DNA of 64,000 nt from Nissolia schottii (GCA_003254905.1 QANU01085255.1:779624-843623); one strand, 5' to 3'. Positions 36,536 through 49,230 are shown, counted from the first letter of the stretch. Notes: generated from the sequence alone by a model not told the origin. A program made the numbers and translations.

Positions 36536-37260
36536 AAATTGTTGGAGTAAGTCAGAATCCATGGGAATGTTGTCATGGCTTTGTGCTGATCTGGAGTTTG
36601 CCTCTCATTAATGAGTGATGTTAAATCAGCCCCTCCTTTTTTCTTCTCTACCCCATTTTGTCCTGTTAAATGCTGATAGTTGGGCAGGTCAATTAGCATC
36701 AGAAGTCCAATATCTGTGAAATTCATGAGCAGTTTGGCATATAATTTGCTCATGTTTTGCTTTATTAATGTAATATCTTATCATACCTTCTCAGCAAGTC
36801 TGCCAACTTGATTGTTGCTTGCTTTGTTCTTGCGGTCGGCATTGCTCCACCTCCACTCGTGTGTGGAGTTGCTGCATTTTTATTCGCAGTAGTTCCCTGG
36901 CCAACATAGCGAATACCTTTTCAGAGATTGACAATTTGTATGCAGAAATGAAACGATTGGCGCCGGCTCATGTTAATTCTGTTAGAAGCCAGAGCCTTGT
37001 TTCCTGCTCAAACTAAAAATGCACAAACTCATTGGCACTTTTTATCTGAAGTTTTCTATTGTTTCGTTTCGCTCAAGGCTCGAAGGCTTTTAAGAACAAT
37101 CTAAAACAAAATACAGCTTGTTTGTTTCACATGGTAGTTGTCTGTGCTTGTTATTGATATTTGGTAGATAATCGAGCTTCAGGAAGCCAATCGGATATTC
37201 CAGCAAGTTCGTTTTGTATTTTCCACTGGACGTTCATGAGAAGTTACATCATTCGAAGGT
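36536..37260 (+). other. Probable 3' UTR of the DRB2-like gene
   Basis: Moderately AT-rich, transcript-like sequence after the stop at 36533-36535. A 65-codon frame at 36819-37016 is not conserved-looking and is probably part of the 3' UTR. AATGTAATATCTTATC near 36768 is one possible poly(A) region; the end is not certain. Confidence 0.35.
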
Positions 37261-40200
37261 TTCGTGACAGCATAAGTAATAAAAGTTAAATTCAAGCCCA
37301 CTGGTTGGTTATAGTTTACAAAAACTGAATTTGAATGAATTTTAATTTTGCAAATTTAGTCTTGAGGTCAAATTGAATTGTGATAAGCTTTTCACCTTAT
37401 CTCCTTTTGAAGGCAGTTTTACTCATGTCGGGTACTAGGACGGTCAAGTTCTTTCTTTCGAGTTTTAACACCGTTGCATATTTAGAGTTAAATTACACTA
37501 GTTATGCTCACTACCACTGGTATAATGCAGTTACAATAAGTTGAGGTTGATTGCATTTGTTCGGTCAAAAAATTGTTTTGACCCCCTCCCCCATTATAAT
37601 GTCTTCACACTACTATGGTATGAACCGGATGCTGATTCTCTTTTCCTTTTTCCTTTTCTTTAAGAGGGACACTCTTCCACGTTAGTCTCCTAAAGTAGGC
37701 CTTCCTTCTCATATTAAACCACACTACCTCTATTGAGGAACTTGTTATTGTCACTCTTTTTCTTATTACTCATCTTTGTCACGTTCTATTCAATCCAACC
37801 AGTAGACAACACAGCTCTCTCAAAAGTTGTTCAAATGTAGTGAAGTTAACATGGAGCATATCCTCTAACTGCGAAGTCATTTTCACACAGTCTTTTTTAA
37901 TTACAAGCCCTTTTTCCTGTATGTAAATAGATTCAGATGAGACACCATTCAAAGTTTCACACTTTTTTTCCCCTTTTGAAAGTCACAATGACACAAATCT
38001 CAGATTCTATAACTAAACAAACAGTGCCACAGACTAGTAATCTGGAACCTTAATTTTGTCTGAGACTTAAATGGAACTACACAAGGACCACTCGAGAGGG
38101 TGGTAGTTGGTGTGTGTTTAATGCTTTGTTTGAATTTTGTGCACAGTTTTTAAGCTGACCCTCCTCTTCTCTTGCCATGTTACTTAATAGTGGTATTATT
38201 ACGAAGGCAGGTCCTCTTTTCTATAAACATAGCCTTCAGAAACTGCAAGTATATGCCATAATTGAGTCCAGGCACCCCTCAAACGTATAACTTCTTATTC
38301 TCATCATTTATTGCAATTGGAACTTTGTCTTGCTCTGCTGCTGCTACGTGTGTTTGTTTTAATGTTGGGATGAAAGGACCAATCGTAAAGAGATATATAA
38401 AATCATTGAATTGTCTATGCTTAAAAGCTTAATTGTAAACATATTGATATCGCAAGTTTGCTTATTATGCCAAGAGTTATCTCTCTTAAAAGTTTAAGTT
38501 GTTGAATAAAAACAATTAAATGATTTTATATGTTTTTTTATAATACTAATTAGTCTAATGATGCAAACTGAGTTTTAACTCGTTTAACATGTTTGTTAAA
38601 AGTCTTAACATCATTTGAATTTCGAGCCGAACTTAGAACAAAAAAAATTGTTTTCCCATTAGACCAAACCACATTTTGCCAACTAAAACCAAACATGTTT
38701 TATGTTGTGATGTCTAGAGTGAGTATGAAGTCTTACATTAGTTAAAATTAAACTACATGGAGAGCATATATATTTGATAAGACTTATAAATGTAACATCC
38801 AATTTAATTTTATGATCTTTCGTAATATGTTAATTTAAATCTCTTGAAATTTTGAGTTCTCCTCACCACTTCATCCAACAATTACAACAATGGGAAGGAA
38901 GTGTTTAACTATGTATTCAGACCCAAATCATATATTTTTGTTGTTTAAATGCAACATGAAACAAAGAAATAAAGAATTTTGCACTATCATATCGCAGATA
39001 GTTCGATCCAACATGGCTGATGAGGACAAAAATTATAGAGAAAACTGGCTGTGGATCCCTCAACCATATCATTATTCCCTTGAACATCTCACATCACATG
39101 TACGGTTCTTTAGTTGGTGCTTGTTTGTTTGCACCCTCATATGGAACCTCTTGTTGGTATCTAGTTACTCCATAAAATCAAAGCAAAGATTTTGACATTA
39201 AGGAATGCTAAGGGGAAAAAAAGAGTGTATTTCTAACATAGGATATTTGGTTAGTCAATTAACTTAAAGTAAAAGAGAAATATAGTGTAATCTTTCTTTA
39301 TGTTGATAGTAAAAAATGTGAAAAAAAAATGGGGAATTTAAAAAGTAGAGACAACCTTGCTGCGGAACTCTAGAGACTTTAATTTCTTGTCAAGCATCGG
39401 TGATCACATTCAGAGGAAGTGACTAATGGGTCCCATGTGCCTTTTACCTTAACCTAATTATACTGATCTTTATGACAGCTTATAGGTTTACGTCAAGTAG
39501 TTATACAATGGTAACAATAATTGATTTGACTCTTGTAGATACAATTTTGACGTTTTATAATTAACTAAATTCATAATAAAAAATAATTGTATTAATTTTA
39601 TTTAAAATACGTTAACATGTTCATAAATTTTATATATTTCTTTTTTGTATGTATCCGAGTATAAAGTGTTAAAGTGTTAGAATTGTGAAAAAGAAAAAAA
39701 AAGTTTCATCATGGTGGTACTAGTGACAAATTTCCATGTCCTGGATTGGTCTTGTTTCAAAGAAAGGGTCCTCCATATTCAAACCAAGTGCATAGTTTTG
39801 CTTCGGCAACACCCTTAACCACCAAGACAGTACTGCAGTGGGATCTTTATCCATTTGTGGGTTAAAGCTTTATGGTGAAAGTAACAGAGCATGGAAGGGT
39901 GAAATGATGTGATAAAAAAATATGTCGAAGAAAAGGATAGGACAAATGAAATAACACTATTCAACACTTAAATACATTATTATTTCATATGTTTATATAA
40001 TTTATTTTATAACTAATTTATCTATACACTCATGCTATAGCTAAAAGAACATGTTGTTGGTTAGATAAAATAAAATAATATAACTCATTTATTTATTTAA
40101 AAAATTAATAATTATATTACATTATTTAAATAACTAAATTTAACAATTTTCTAACTCCCTAATAACTTATTTATTTTCATAATAAAGTGTATCAAACAAG

Positions 40201-42970
40201 CAAAGGTGTAGCGAGGGCCGGGTACAGTGGAGAATAGAGAGAATGTGTCACAATTAGCAGAGTTAAGTGGGGCCAAGTCTCCACTTCGACGACCCCAATG
40301 ACCAACCCCTCAATACATTTTATTTAAGCAACAAATAATTTTTATTTTTTTTAAAAAAATAAAAATTTGTGAGATGTGTATGGAGCCACCCCACACATGA
40401 AGGGCCCACATGATTGGACCCAAGATGGGGCCCAAGATTGGTGTTAGAGAGAGGAAGGCACACAATTGTTAATAATAATAATTCCATTTCCTAAGAGGAA
40501 AAAGGAGTGGCTGAAGGAAAAAGGAGATGAGAAGCCTCCATCCATTAGGAAGAGAAGCATAGGGGGGAAAAAAGAATGAGAACATTAATTTAATCAAAAG
40601 AAAGAACAAAAGATAAGAAACAATCAGAGAAGGAGAGGGGACAAAGTGGAAGGATGTTAATCCCATCATTGTAAAGCTTAGAAAAGAAAATATTCCCATT
40701 TGACTTTGTTATATCTCATCATACAGCATTCATTGTATTATATATATTTAGGAAAAACAATTTTTTTTTCTTTGTTCATTCATTTGTCACTGCCACTATG
40801 CTCTTGGTGTTTCTATTTAGGGCTGACCAAAAGCCATGTATTTCAGCCTTTTTATTCAAATTGTTTTATATCTAAGTTTTTGCTTTTTTTACATGAATTT
40901 ACTTGTTGTTACTAAAGCATCATAATTGTTTAAAAAAATTTATATGAATTTTTTGGCATCTTTAATGTATTAAATATATATTTTAATTTAATCGATTACG
41001 TACTGTTTTAATTTCATAATTTATGCCTTAATGGCACACCTTAACAACTCTTTATTATTGTTCAAATGGAGATTGATTTATTCAATTATTTCCTTCTTAA
41101 TAGTGTCTTTTCAGAACCAGAAGTATAGAAATGGTTTTTTGAGTGAAATTGTTTTTTTAACTCAAAAAAAAAAGTATATATAAAAAGACTTCATCAGCCT
41201 AGCATCATTTGAGCTAACATTATCCTATACTAAATTATCATTCTTATGCTAATTTCTACGAATTTTAAATGAAGAAAACTTATATATACTATTATTCTCT
41301 ATAACAAAATCTGAGAATTATTCATTGTATAAAGTAAAATTAGAAACAGGGAATAAAAAATCAGTAGTATTGCACACCAAGCATATTATAATTTATAAAG
41401 CTATCTAAGACATCATCAATTGAAAAATGTTTATGATTAAGGTTATATTATAAAATTATTAGTCATTTCCCGTTTAACTCGGGAAGAAGAGAGAAGCTAG
41501 TTGCACTCAAATAGTGCCGACAACACCGTGGAAGCATGAAAGGCTTTTCGGATGTTGGAAGTCAATTTCATTTACCTTTTTGCTACCAAATTTCCACTTG
41601 GATTTTTGCTATTGGCATACTTAGGATGGAATTAACCCAAAGTCGTATAGCCAGATTGGAAAAATCTTCTCATATCCAAACAAAGATTTTGACTCTCTTT
41701 CTTCTTCTTCTTTTTTTTTTTTTTAAACAAAATGTTCATTTTGGTATAAGTTGTCTAAATATCATGAGACAAAGTAGTTCTCAAGAATTCAAAATTTACT
41801 TCAAGTACCTAACCATATAAAAGAAGGCAGTTTGGTCCATAACATATATAGGTCATATGTGAACATTTTGATTTTTTTACTTTAGAGGGATTAAATTCAC
41901 ATTAGATTAGAGACTAAATATTTACTTTATATATTTAGGGATTAAAACTATATTTTGAATAATTAGAGATTTTAAGTAAGTTTTTACATCTTAAAATATG
42001 TTTAGTTGGGATTAAAATTGGGGGAGAAATTTTTAGGTTTAGTGCGTATGTATGTTTACAGTGTTATGAAGATTTCATGACTTTTATTATTATTATTATT
42101 TTATTTTTAAAATTGTCACATGCAATATCAATTTCAGGATTCGTTCTATGCAAATGTAAAATATTTTTTTAAAAAACTTACAATCTTACAATATTTATTA
42201 TTTTGGTCTATAAAATAATATATTTTTCAAAATTTTATGAATGATGAGATTCATGTGTTACGTCCAAATTTTATTACACATAAATCTCATCATCCATGAA
42301 ATTTTTCCTCACTTTAATTTATATCAATCAACACACCCTTAAAATATTGTTTTCTTTCAACATTTTGGTGAGGAACGAAACTAGTTAAATTTTATTGTTT
42401 TTCTAAGTTTCTTATGCATATATGTAATGTCAACTTTTCCTGTTTCTGTCACTTTCTATCTTTTCAAATGCCCTATTTTGGCGTCCATATTTGTTGTTTT
42501 GTCTTTGGATCTAAAGCGTTTTCTGTGGCTCAATTCATTCCCCCCAACACATTCATTGAAAAATAAATAAATCATTCACCTTACACTATGTTTCATTGTA
42601 TATGCAATCGTCACATGATTGTCCACCCCACCTTCCATGTTAGGGAATTTTCATTTCTATATTTTTTTTTAATATTTAGAACAAGGAAAAAAAATGGAAA
42701 AAGCTTCCAATCTATAATTTGATATGCAGGGGTTTAGATTGGGCTACTATTAAATATTTAATGACTATAAAAATAATATAAAGAAATAAAGAAAAATAAT
42801 GAAAAAAAAGGTATAGAGCTCTGCAACTCATATATATGGCAAACAATCAAAACCAATAGCATGTTGCCACGTTACTGCAAACAGTACTTTTAAAGAGAGA
42901 AATTTCTTCTGTAAAGTAGATCCACACATGCACCCGATCTCACAGTAAATATATTTAATGAGAGAAAAAG

Positions 42971-42972
<2 letters not shown>

Positions 42973-43009
<37 letters not shown>
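42973..43009. repeat. (AT)n microsatellite
   Basis: About 18 uninterrupted AT units; expected to vary in length between lines. Confidence 0.9.
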
Positions 43010-43013
<4 letters not shown>

Positions 43014-43606
43014 ATCATTGTACCAAAAAGATTAATTTCGACCTAAAGTGTTTAAATTTTTAGACTATCATCTTCGATGTTGCTTGTGTTATGTTGCAAA
43101 AGGTGGACTAATTATTGTATAATGAGGAAACATTGCATTAGAAAGGATTAAAAGCATGGGTGTACACTTTTTTTTATTAAGTAAAGTTTAAGATGTGGGT
43201 ATTTATAAATAGAGAAGATTAATTTTGATAAATCCTTTAATTGGTATGCATCAATTCGATTCGAATGAAATCAATTAATATTTAAAAAATAAATAAATAT
43301 TAAAATTAATTAAAAATAAAAAATATTAATGAGAGAATATTTGATCCAATGTAAAATTTATTATACAATTATTAAATTAAATCATTTTATATACATTATT
43401 TTTAAATAAAAAAAAGAGAGTCAATTTTTTTTTTGTGTCGCAAGATTTAATTGAATAACTTTATAAAAAAAATTACACTAATACACGGGGTGGAAACCAG
43501 TTATTCTCACGTTAAATTAAGATATATTTATGTTGTAGCAAAATAAAAAATAAAAAAGATATCTCTCAATGCTGCGTGTGAAGCACGTGATACTACTTTT
43601 GGCGCG

Positions 43607-43656
43607 TGCCAAAAGCAGGAGAAACACAGAATGCCAAAAGCAGGAGAAACACAGAA
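43607..43656. repeat. 25-bp tandem duplication
   Basis: TGCCAAAAGCAGGAGAAACA followed by CAGAA occurs twice head to tail (43607-43631 and 43632-43656), followed by a third TGCC. No coding context. Confidence 0.85.
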
Positions 43657-44936
43657 TGCCACGTCATTAATTATTTTCTATTTTATTTTCGTTTCTCTAC
43701 TTTACTTATTTTTTTCACGTAGATTTTTAATTTAATTTTGAATTTAGTTCTCAAAAAAGTTTGAGAATGTGACACCGAAATTGACTCAACAATGCTAGTG
43801 TGCGCCGACTCCACGGTGTGGTCCGCGCCTGAAGAGTTTATAAATTAATGCTAAAACATTAATCATTTGACTAAAAAGTAAAAAAAAAAAATTAAAAAAA
43901 AAATTAGTGGAGAATGAGCATTATTTTATGGTTGTGGAGGATGGACCCACAAATTTTGGATTTTGAATTTGTCCTTATTTAACAAGAAGAATATCCAAAC
44001 TGCCATGGACATTCCCTGCTGCTCTTGCTGGGTGCTAGCAACTTTATTTTCGTCCATTCTCCTTTTGTGGAATATGCAAATGACAATATTGTCATATTTT
44101 TGTTGTGATAACATAATTTACACTTGCATATAGTTATGTGTCGTATGTTGTTACTGTGTCCTGTCATCTTCCATGTGCAACTGCATATTCAGGATTCCAT
44201 CACATGCAGATTAATTCCTAAAGGGTTGCATGTATGTATGAGGGAAGACTATTTTTCTCGCATTATATGATGACTGAATCTTAAGTTTAATTTAGTTTCT
44301 CAAGTCCTTAAATAAGGTGACACCTCATGCCTTGGATAGGAATTCACACCATTGGATATATATGTTTTATAGCATATAATGAATTAGATTTTAGTTATAA
44401 GAGGTACTTGTTGGAATTCACCTAGAGAAAATGTTCTCTTTGTAAAAATACAATATCAATAACACATTAATATAGTCAATTTAAGAGAATTACAATTATA
44501 TAGAACATTTTTCATAATTCAAGGTTAATATATTCAATTTGTGTACCCTTTGTGATGTCACGGAAAGTGTTGGCCCACCATTGACATGGTTGACTGACAT
44601 GAGATTAGAAATTAAGGATGACTCTTTTTTTTTTTGCGAGTCTATAAATTGATGATAATATCATTATTTTATTAACTTTATTTTTTTTCTCTCTTGCATG
44701 AAATTTAGGATAATATCATTGATTTCATGCTAAATTTTCATATAACTGTAATACTATATGTTAGACAAGTATATTCTTGCCGTTAGTGTTTTGTATTTCT
44801 GTATAAATGAGGCTGAGTTGCATACCTATCATGACTTTATATACGTGAAATTTACATATGACTTTATTATATGTAAATTCTTATCATTAAATGCATTTAC
44901 GAGTGAAACTTAAGTTAAAACTCACATTTATAATTA

Positions 44937-45152
44937 ATGATAAATATTTATTTTTTTTTTGGTGGACAAAGGGGCTGAAGCCCAAAGGAAAAGAAAACAA
45001 AAACTAGCCTCCACGCGATCTACATCAGATCATTCAAAAGTAAAGTGCGAGTGGCCGCCAGAGCCACATCATAGTAGGCAATCTCAAAATTATCAAGGCC
45101 GTGACTCAGGTTGGCAAGACAATCAGTAACTCGATTGTATGATAAATATTTA
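44937..45152 (-). mobile_element. 5'-truncated LINE insertion with 14-bp target duplication
   Basis: The body 44951-45138 is flanked by the perfect direct repeat ATGATAAATATTTA (44937-44950 and 45139-45152). On the minus strand it reads the last part of a LINE ORF2 (listed separately), a short 3' UTR (GGGCTTCAGCCCCTTTGTCC) and an A run (complement of the T run at 44951-44960). Truncated 5' end, poly(A) tail and a target duplication are the signature of target-primed reverse transcription by an L1-type plant LINE. Confidence 0.85.
45020..45136 (-). pseudogene. C-terminal fragment of LINE ORF2 (RNase H end)
   Basis: Minus-strand translation begins NRVTDCLANLSHGLDNFEIA and ends LLLNDLM before TAG at 45022-45020. 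The N-R-V-x-D-x-L-A-N motif is the final conserved motif of the RNase H domain found at the end of plant L1-like ORF2 proteins. Only about 39 codons remain; the reverse transcriptase and endonuclease parts are missing, so this copy is dead on arrival. No stop codon within the surviving part suggests a fairly young insertion. Confidence 0.75.
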
Positions 45153-45282
45153 TACCACAAGGTCATAAAAAAATACAAGAGAATTTTTTCCCATCAACCA
45201 AAGTTATATTTTACTAACCAGTTGAACTTAATTTGTAGACTATTTTTTTTTTATGTCTTTTCTCTCCTTATTATTTTTTCTT

Positions 45283-46500
45283 GGGTTAATTAAGTTTTTA
45301 GTCCCTGTACTTTGAGAAAATTTGGTTTTAGTCCCTCAGTGTCACTTTTAGTCCCTGTAAAATATCAAAATTTGGTTTTGGTCCCTCTTGACGGTGGAAG
45401 GGTAACGGTGCTGATGTGGCACTTGACGTCGCTGACGGGGCGTCACACGTGGACACGTCACGTGGCGGAGCCCGTCTTTTGACCCAACTCAGAACCCGAC
45501 CCGACCCGACCCGTTTAAAAATAATAATAAAAACCCAAAATCCCCAAATCTACAGCACCCCCTGCAACCACGCACCCCCCTTCCCTCACCGCATCGCCTC
45601 CGACCACGCATCTTCTCCCTCCTTCCAATCCCAACCTTGATCCGCGCCTCCGCTGTCTGCAAGCTATGGCACTCCATCATCTCCTCCCTCTCCTTCTCCA
45701 ACCACCACCTCGACAGTCACGGCCACAAGCCCTGGTTCTTCCTCCACGGCATCAACAACATCTCCTCCAATAACAACCAGTCCTTCGCCTTTGACCTTTC
45801 CTCCGATTCCTGGTTCCTCCTCCCAGCTCTCCCCACCACCACACACCCGCACCAGCCCAATGCCTCCTTCATCGGCACCAACGGCTTCTCTTTCATCACC
45901 GCCCCCAAATTCTGCTACACCCGCATCCTCGACCCCGTCTGGCGCCACGTTGCCACTCCATTTCCCGAGGATCAACCTTCTCCTCGGCGTCTTCGACGAC
46001 GGGACTCCCCTTAACCCTAAGTTCATCGTTGTTGGCGGCGTGAAGTTCATTGGGAACTTGGTTGACATAGAGGACCGTTTGGACGTGGAGAGTTGCGATC
46101 CTTGTCTGGGGACTTGGGAGATTGGTCCCCCTCTCCCTGCAGATTTCAGAAGAGAGCAGCCCCTGCGGTGACGGCGGCTGGCCGGAGGCGATGCGGTGGG
46201 GGAAGGGGGGTGCGTGGTCACGGGGGGTGCCTGCAGACTTGGGGATTTTGGGTTTTTAATTTTTTTTTTTCTAACGGGTCGGGTCGGGTTCTGGGTTGGG
46301 TCAAAAGACGGGCTCCGCAACCTGGCGTGTCCACGTGTGATGCCCCGTCAGCAACGTCAAGTGCCACGTCAGCACCGTTACCCTTACACCGTCAAGAGGG
46401 ACCAAAACCAAATTTTGATATTTTACAGGGACTAAAACTGACACTGAGGGACTAAAACCAAATTTTCTCAAATTACAGGGACTAAAAACTTAATTAACCC
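45283..46500. mobile_element. Mutator-like element (Pack-MULE) with about 320-bp inverted ends
   Basis: Left end GGGTTAATTAAGTTTTTAGT and right end ...ACTTAATTAACCC are inverted copies. The match continues for about 320 bp on each side (45283-45605 and 46178-46500), including the repeated TAGTCCCTG words, GACGGAGCCCGTC-like and GACCCGACCCG blocks, and the inner CCCAAAATCCCC and CACCGCATCGCCTCC. The flanks show an 8-bp direct repeat TTTTTCTT (45275-45282 and 46501-46508), slightly short of the usual 9 and low in complexity. There is no transposase. The inner 570 bp are a captured F-box/kelch gene piece. Long inverted ends, size and gene cargo fit a non-autonomous Pack-MULE. Confidence 0.8.
45571..46165 (+). 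pseudogene. Captured F-box/kelch gene fragment, frameshifted
   Basis: Two frames read one broken protein. Frame one (to about 45955) has the end of an F-box ([20 protein letters not shown]), then [38 protein letters not shown] and WRHVATP. After about 45955-45970 the reading continues in another frame with [33 protein letters not shown] and [20 protein letters not shown], which are kelch-repeat words of plant F-box/kelch proteins. In living relatives these two parts are continuous, so one small indel has broken the frame. The F-box start and the distal kelch repeats are absent, and the fragment runs into the inverted ends of the surrounding element. No ATG of its own is convincing. GC-rich against the surroundings, as expected for captured coding sequence. 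Confidence 0.75.
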
Positions 46501-46767
46501 TTTTTCTTTTTTAAAAACATGATTACTGGTATATATTTTATATAGTGCATGATTCTTTTTACATCATAATGTATAAAAGAATTTCTCGCTCACGTGAATC
46601 TGTCTTCCTTCTTGCCTATGTTGATGGTTCTCAGTGTTCGTGATGCGCAGCTCGTAGACACACATACAACCATTTCGTCTAATCGTTTATAAAAAATTTA
46701 AGGCATTAATTGCATTTTTTTTTTTTACTATATTTACATTTACATTCATTATATTTTAATCGTAAGA

Positions 46768-46801
46768 ATATATATATATATATATGTATGTATGTATGTA
46801 T
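46768..46801. repeat. (TA)n(TGTA)n microsatellite
   Basis: A run of TA units passes directly into four GTAT units; compound microsatellite. Confidence 0.8.
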
Positions 46802-47267
46802 AGCATTACTCTTTATCTAAATAGAAGCACATCCACTTATACATGGATATGGTCCATGCCTGTGTATATGTCTTAATTTGATCCTGACGCGCTCTGTACA
46901 TGGCCCTCCTCTTCTGTATATATCGTTGGACGTCATGCCATTCCGTAAATCTATTATTTAATGAAAACCACACATATATAACTGAAACATCTATAACCGT
47001 TTTCCAGCACTTATTTCTGTGGGACAATATTCATTAAGCAGTACTAATAAATTTAATTAAATAACCTGACATAACATAAACAGAAGGAAATCAATGAATT
47101 TTATTTCCTGCTGTCGTCTCCTCTTTCAAAAATCGGGTACAAATGAACATGAATCTGTTAACAGGGGTAGTGTGCTCATGGGTTGAGCCAAATTTTTGGG
47201 AAAAAAACACTTAATCAAATCCCTAAAGGTTTGAGTAGGGTGAATTTTGTCAAATTCTTTCGTCACA

Positions 47268-47303
47268 CTCAACTCAACTATTAACAGGTTGGGTTGAGTT
47301 GAG
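47268..47303. repeat. 11-bp perfect hairpin
   Basis: CTCAACTCAAC (47268-47278) and its reverse complement GTTGAGTTGAG (47293-47303) with a 14-base loop. Low-complexity stem; may come from a degenerate repeat of GGGTTGAG type around 47170-47650. Confidence 0.6.
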
Positions 47304-48320
47304 CAGTTAAATTACTTTAAAAAAAATAATAATGTATGTTTAAATATACTTGATAAAATAAGGTGAGTGAAATATGATAAGATGAAAAGATCAAATAGGG
47401 TTGAGTCTTTTTATAGTTTATTTTTATTTCTTTACTTTAATTTATAAAATAAAATAATTTTCTTTTAAAAAAACTTAATTGAATCATCAAGTCGGATAGC
47501 CGGGTTCATTTTCTAAATATATAACCCGATCTAATTAAATTAATTTGATTAAATTTTATTTGAGCTAACTCCATTACCCGCCTAACCAAAAGAAATATAA
47601 AATTGGATCAATTTTCTCATGTAATAGAATTTACCCAAACCCATGTGCTGTAATCCGTGACTACTCTCTTTGAAAATTGGATGATGAATTTGGGTTCATA
47701 CGTACTAACCTTTGTTGTGGTCCTGTGGCTACCATAACTGGCAATCCACTCCATCACTATCATGTACACAGAAGCTATGTATTCAGGACTTAATAAGGAA
47801 ACCCCATATCATGTGTCACCTTCCTGATCAATATTTATGCCTTCAGATTCATTCTTCATCAATTTTGTTACCGCCAACTGGCCATTTTTTTAATAAATTT
47901 TTTAAGGGTTCGGTTTTTTATTTTCAAGTTTGTCTTTTTTGTTTACGTGGTTTTTCAATTTTGTATTGAAATACATAAAGATAAACCTAAAAGTTACAAA
48001 TGTTAATTCCATGCATCACATCAAAAATATGTTATAAGGGGAAGAGAATATTATTAGAGTAACTGGTCATTCTTTCTCTCTATCACATCAAAAATATGTT
48101 ATTTATACTGCTTAAAAGTTAAATTACTCAAAAGTTAAGTTGTATATAATGAGTCTAATTATGTATTGTAAAGAAAGATAATATATTTACAAGTAGTTGA
48201 AATAGCATTATTCTGCATCACATATAGAAAAATCTACCATAATAAAACACAGAAAATAACATACTTTTACAATGAATCAATTGTAAAATTATTTTTAAAG
48301 TAAAATAATTTTTTTATAAA

Positions 48321-48454
48321 GGAATCGATTTAAATTGATTTCCATGCATTTAACAAAAATTATTATTATTATTATTATTTTTAAAACAGAAGTCGATTTA
48401 AATTGACTCTTGTATAAACTTTTTTTTTAAACATGAGTCGATTTAAATCGACTC
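48321..48454. repeat. Three palindromic AT-core modules in a row
   Basis: Modules at 48321-48343 (GGAATCGATTTAAATTGATT then TCC), 48390-48410 (AAGTCGATTTAAATTGACTC) and 48435-48454 (GAGTCGATTTAAATCGACTC, a perfect 20-bp palindrome). Spacing is 45-70 bases, with an ATT/TTA run between the first two. Diverged relatives of the same module occur at 58653-58769. Confidence 0.7.
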
Positions 48455-48791
48455 CTGTGTATTACATCCAAAATTAAATCTAAAACTAGAGGTGCATTCT
48501 CGGTTGTAGTGTGTACCAATGTTTCATTTTTTGTGTGAGTTAGAGAAACGTAAGATTTCGTTTGTTTGATATGCCTTTATGAATGACTTGTTAGTTGTTA
48601 TTTTCGTTTTTGTGTTAAGTTGTTGTTAGAAACTTTATTCTTTATTTATACCTAAACAAATTAGACATGAGGAAATAACAAACTCAATCAAATGAATCAC
48701 ATAATAAAGTAACATGCATAAAGTTACAAAATAATACACACAACTCACATAATAAAGTAAAATACATAAAGTTACAAGATAATATACACAA

Positions 48792-49230
48792 CCAAAATAA
48801 CCCTAAACTATCAATCTGCAGCATCGTGGTGTCGACCTCTAGGGACATGGTATTTTTCTCTTGTGTGGCACGTTGACATGTGCCTCGGACGAATGGAGCG
48901 ACATGGATGTTGCTGCGGAGCTCCACCCTGTGCCCCGTCTTCGCCCTGTGATGAGCTTGACAGAGAAGACGTTACTTGCTTCAACGCACTAAGAAGATCT
49001 TGCTCCATGACAGTCGTGTCCTGGAAGAGCGTTAGGCCCAACACCTGATGAGGGCGAAGTCAACAAGAACTATCGAACCATCTCCACATCCTCGCCGGTA
49101 CCCAAGAACTTGTCCTCCTAGAGTGGTGCAACTAGCATCTGTGGTTGAGATTGATAAACATTGCCCATTGGAATTCCCACTGGAGTTTGTGACTCCGGCG
49201 AGAAAACTCCGCCTAAATTTTGTTGGGTAA
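48792..49230 (-). pseudogene. Possible decayed transposon-related coding remnant
   Basis: A block richer in GC than its flanks. On the minus strand a frame reads DTTVMEQDLLSALKQVTSS and later QGEDGAQGGAPQQHP and Arg/His-rich sequence to a stop near 48816. Upstream pieces in another frame read GIPMGNVYQSQPQM. The style (Gln/Pro/Gly-rich, Arg/His-rich end) recalls C-terminal parts of plant transposon-associated proteins, but I cannot name a family, and stops interrupt it. It may instead be noncoding. Confidence 0.25.

Larger units (their letters stand above)
37261..44936. other. Long intergenic stretch without a recognised gene
   Basis: About 7.7 kb of AT-rich DNA. Contains an (AT)n run (42973-43009), a 25-bp tandem duplication (43607-43656) and a less AT-rich block at about 40200-40650 with GGGCCCAC and GGGGCCC words that resembles a promoter or a transcribed leader but opens no sensible frame. 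The 101-codon frame at 38890-39195 matches nothing I recognise and is not called. Confidence 0.45.

Noticed and set aside
36819..37016. 65-codon frame downstream of DRB2
   Set aside because: Better explained as 3' UTR of the DRB2-like gene; no recognisable domain.
38890..39195. 101-codon frame starting MGRKCLTMYS
   Set aside because: Begins with ATG and has some Cys, so a zinc-finger-like remnant was considered, but no spacing pattern fits and no promoter or relatives are evident.
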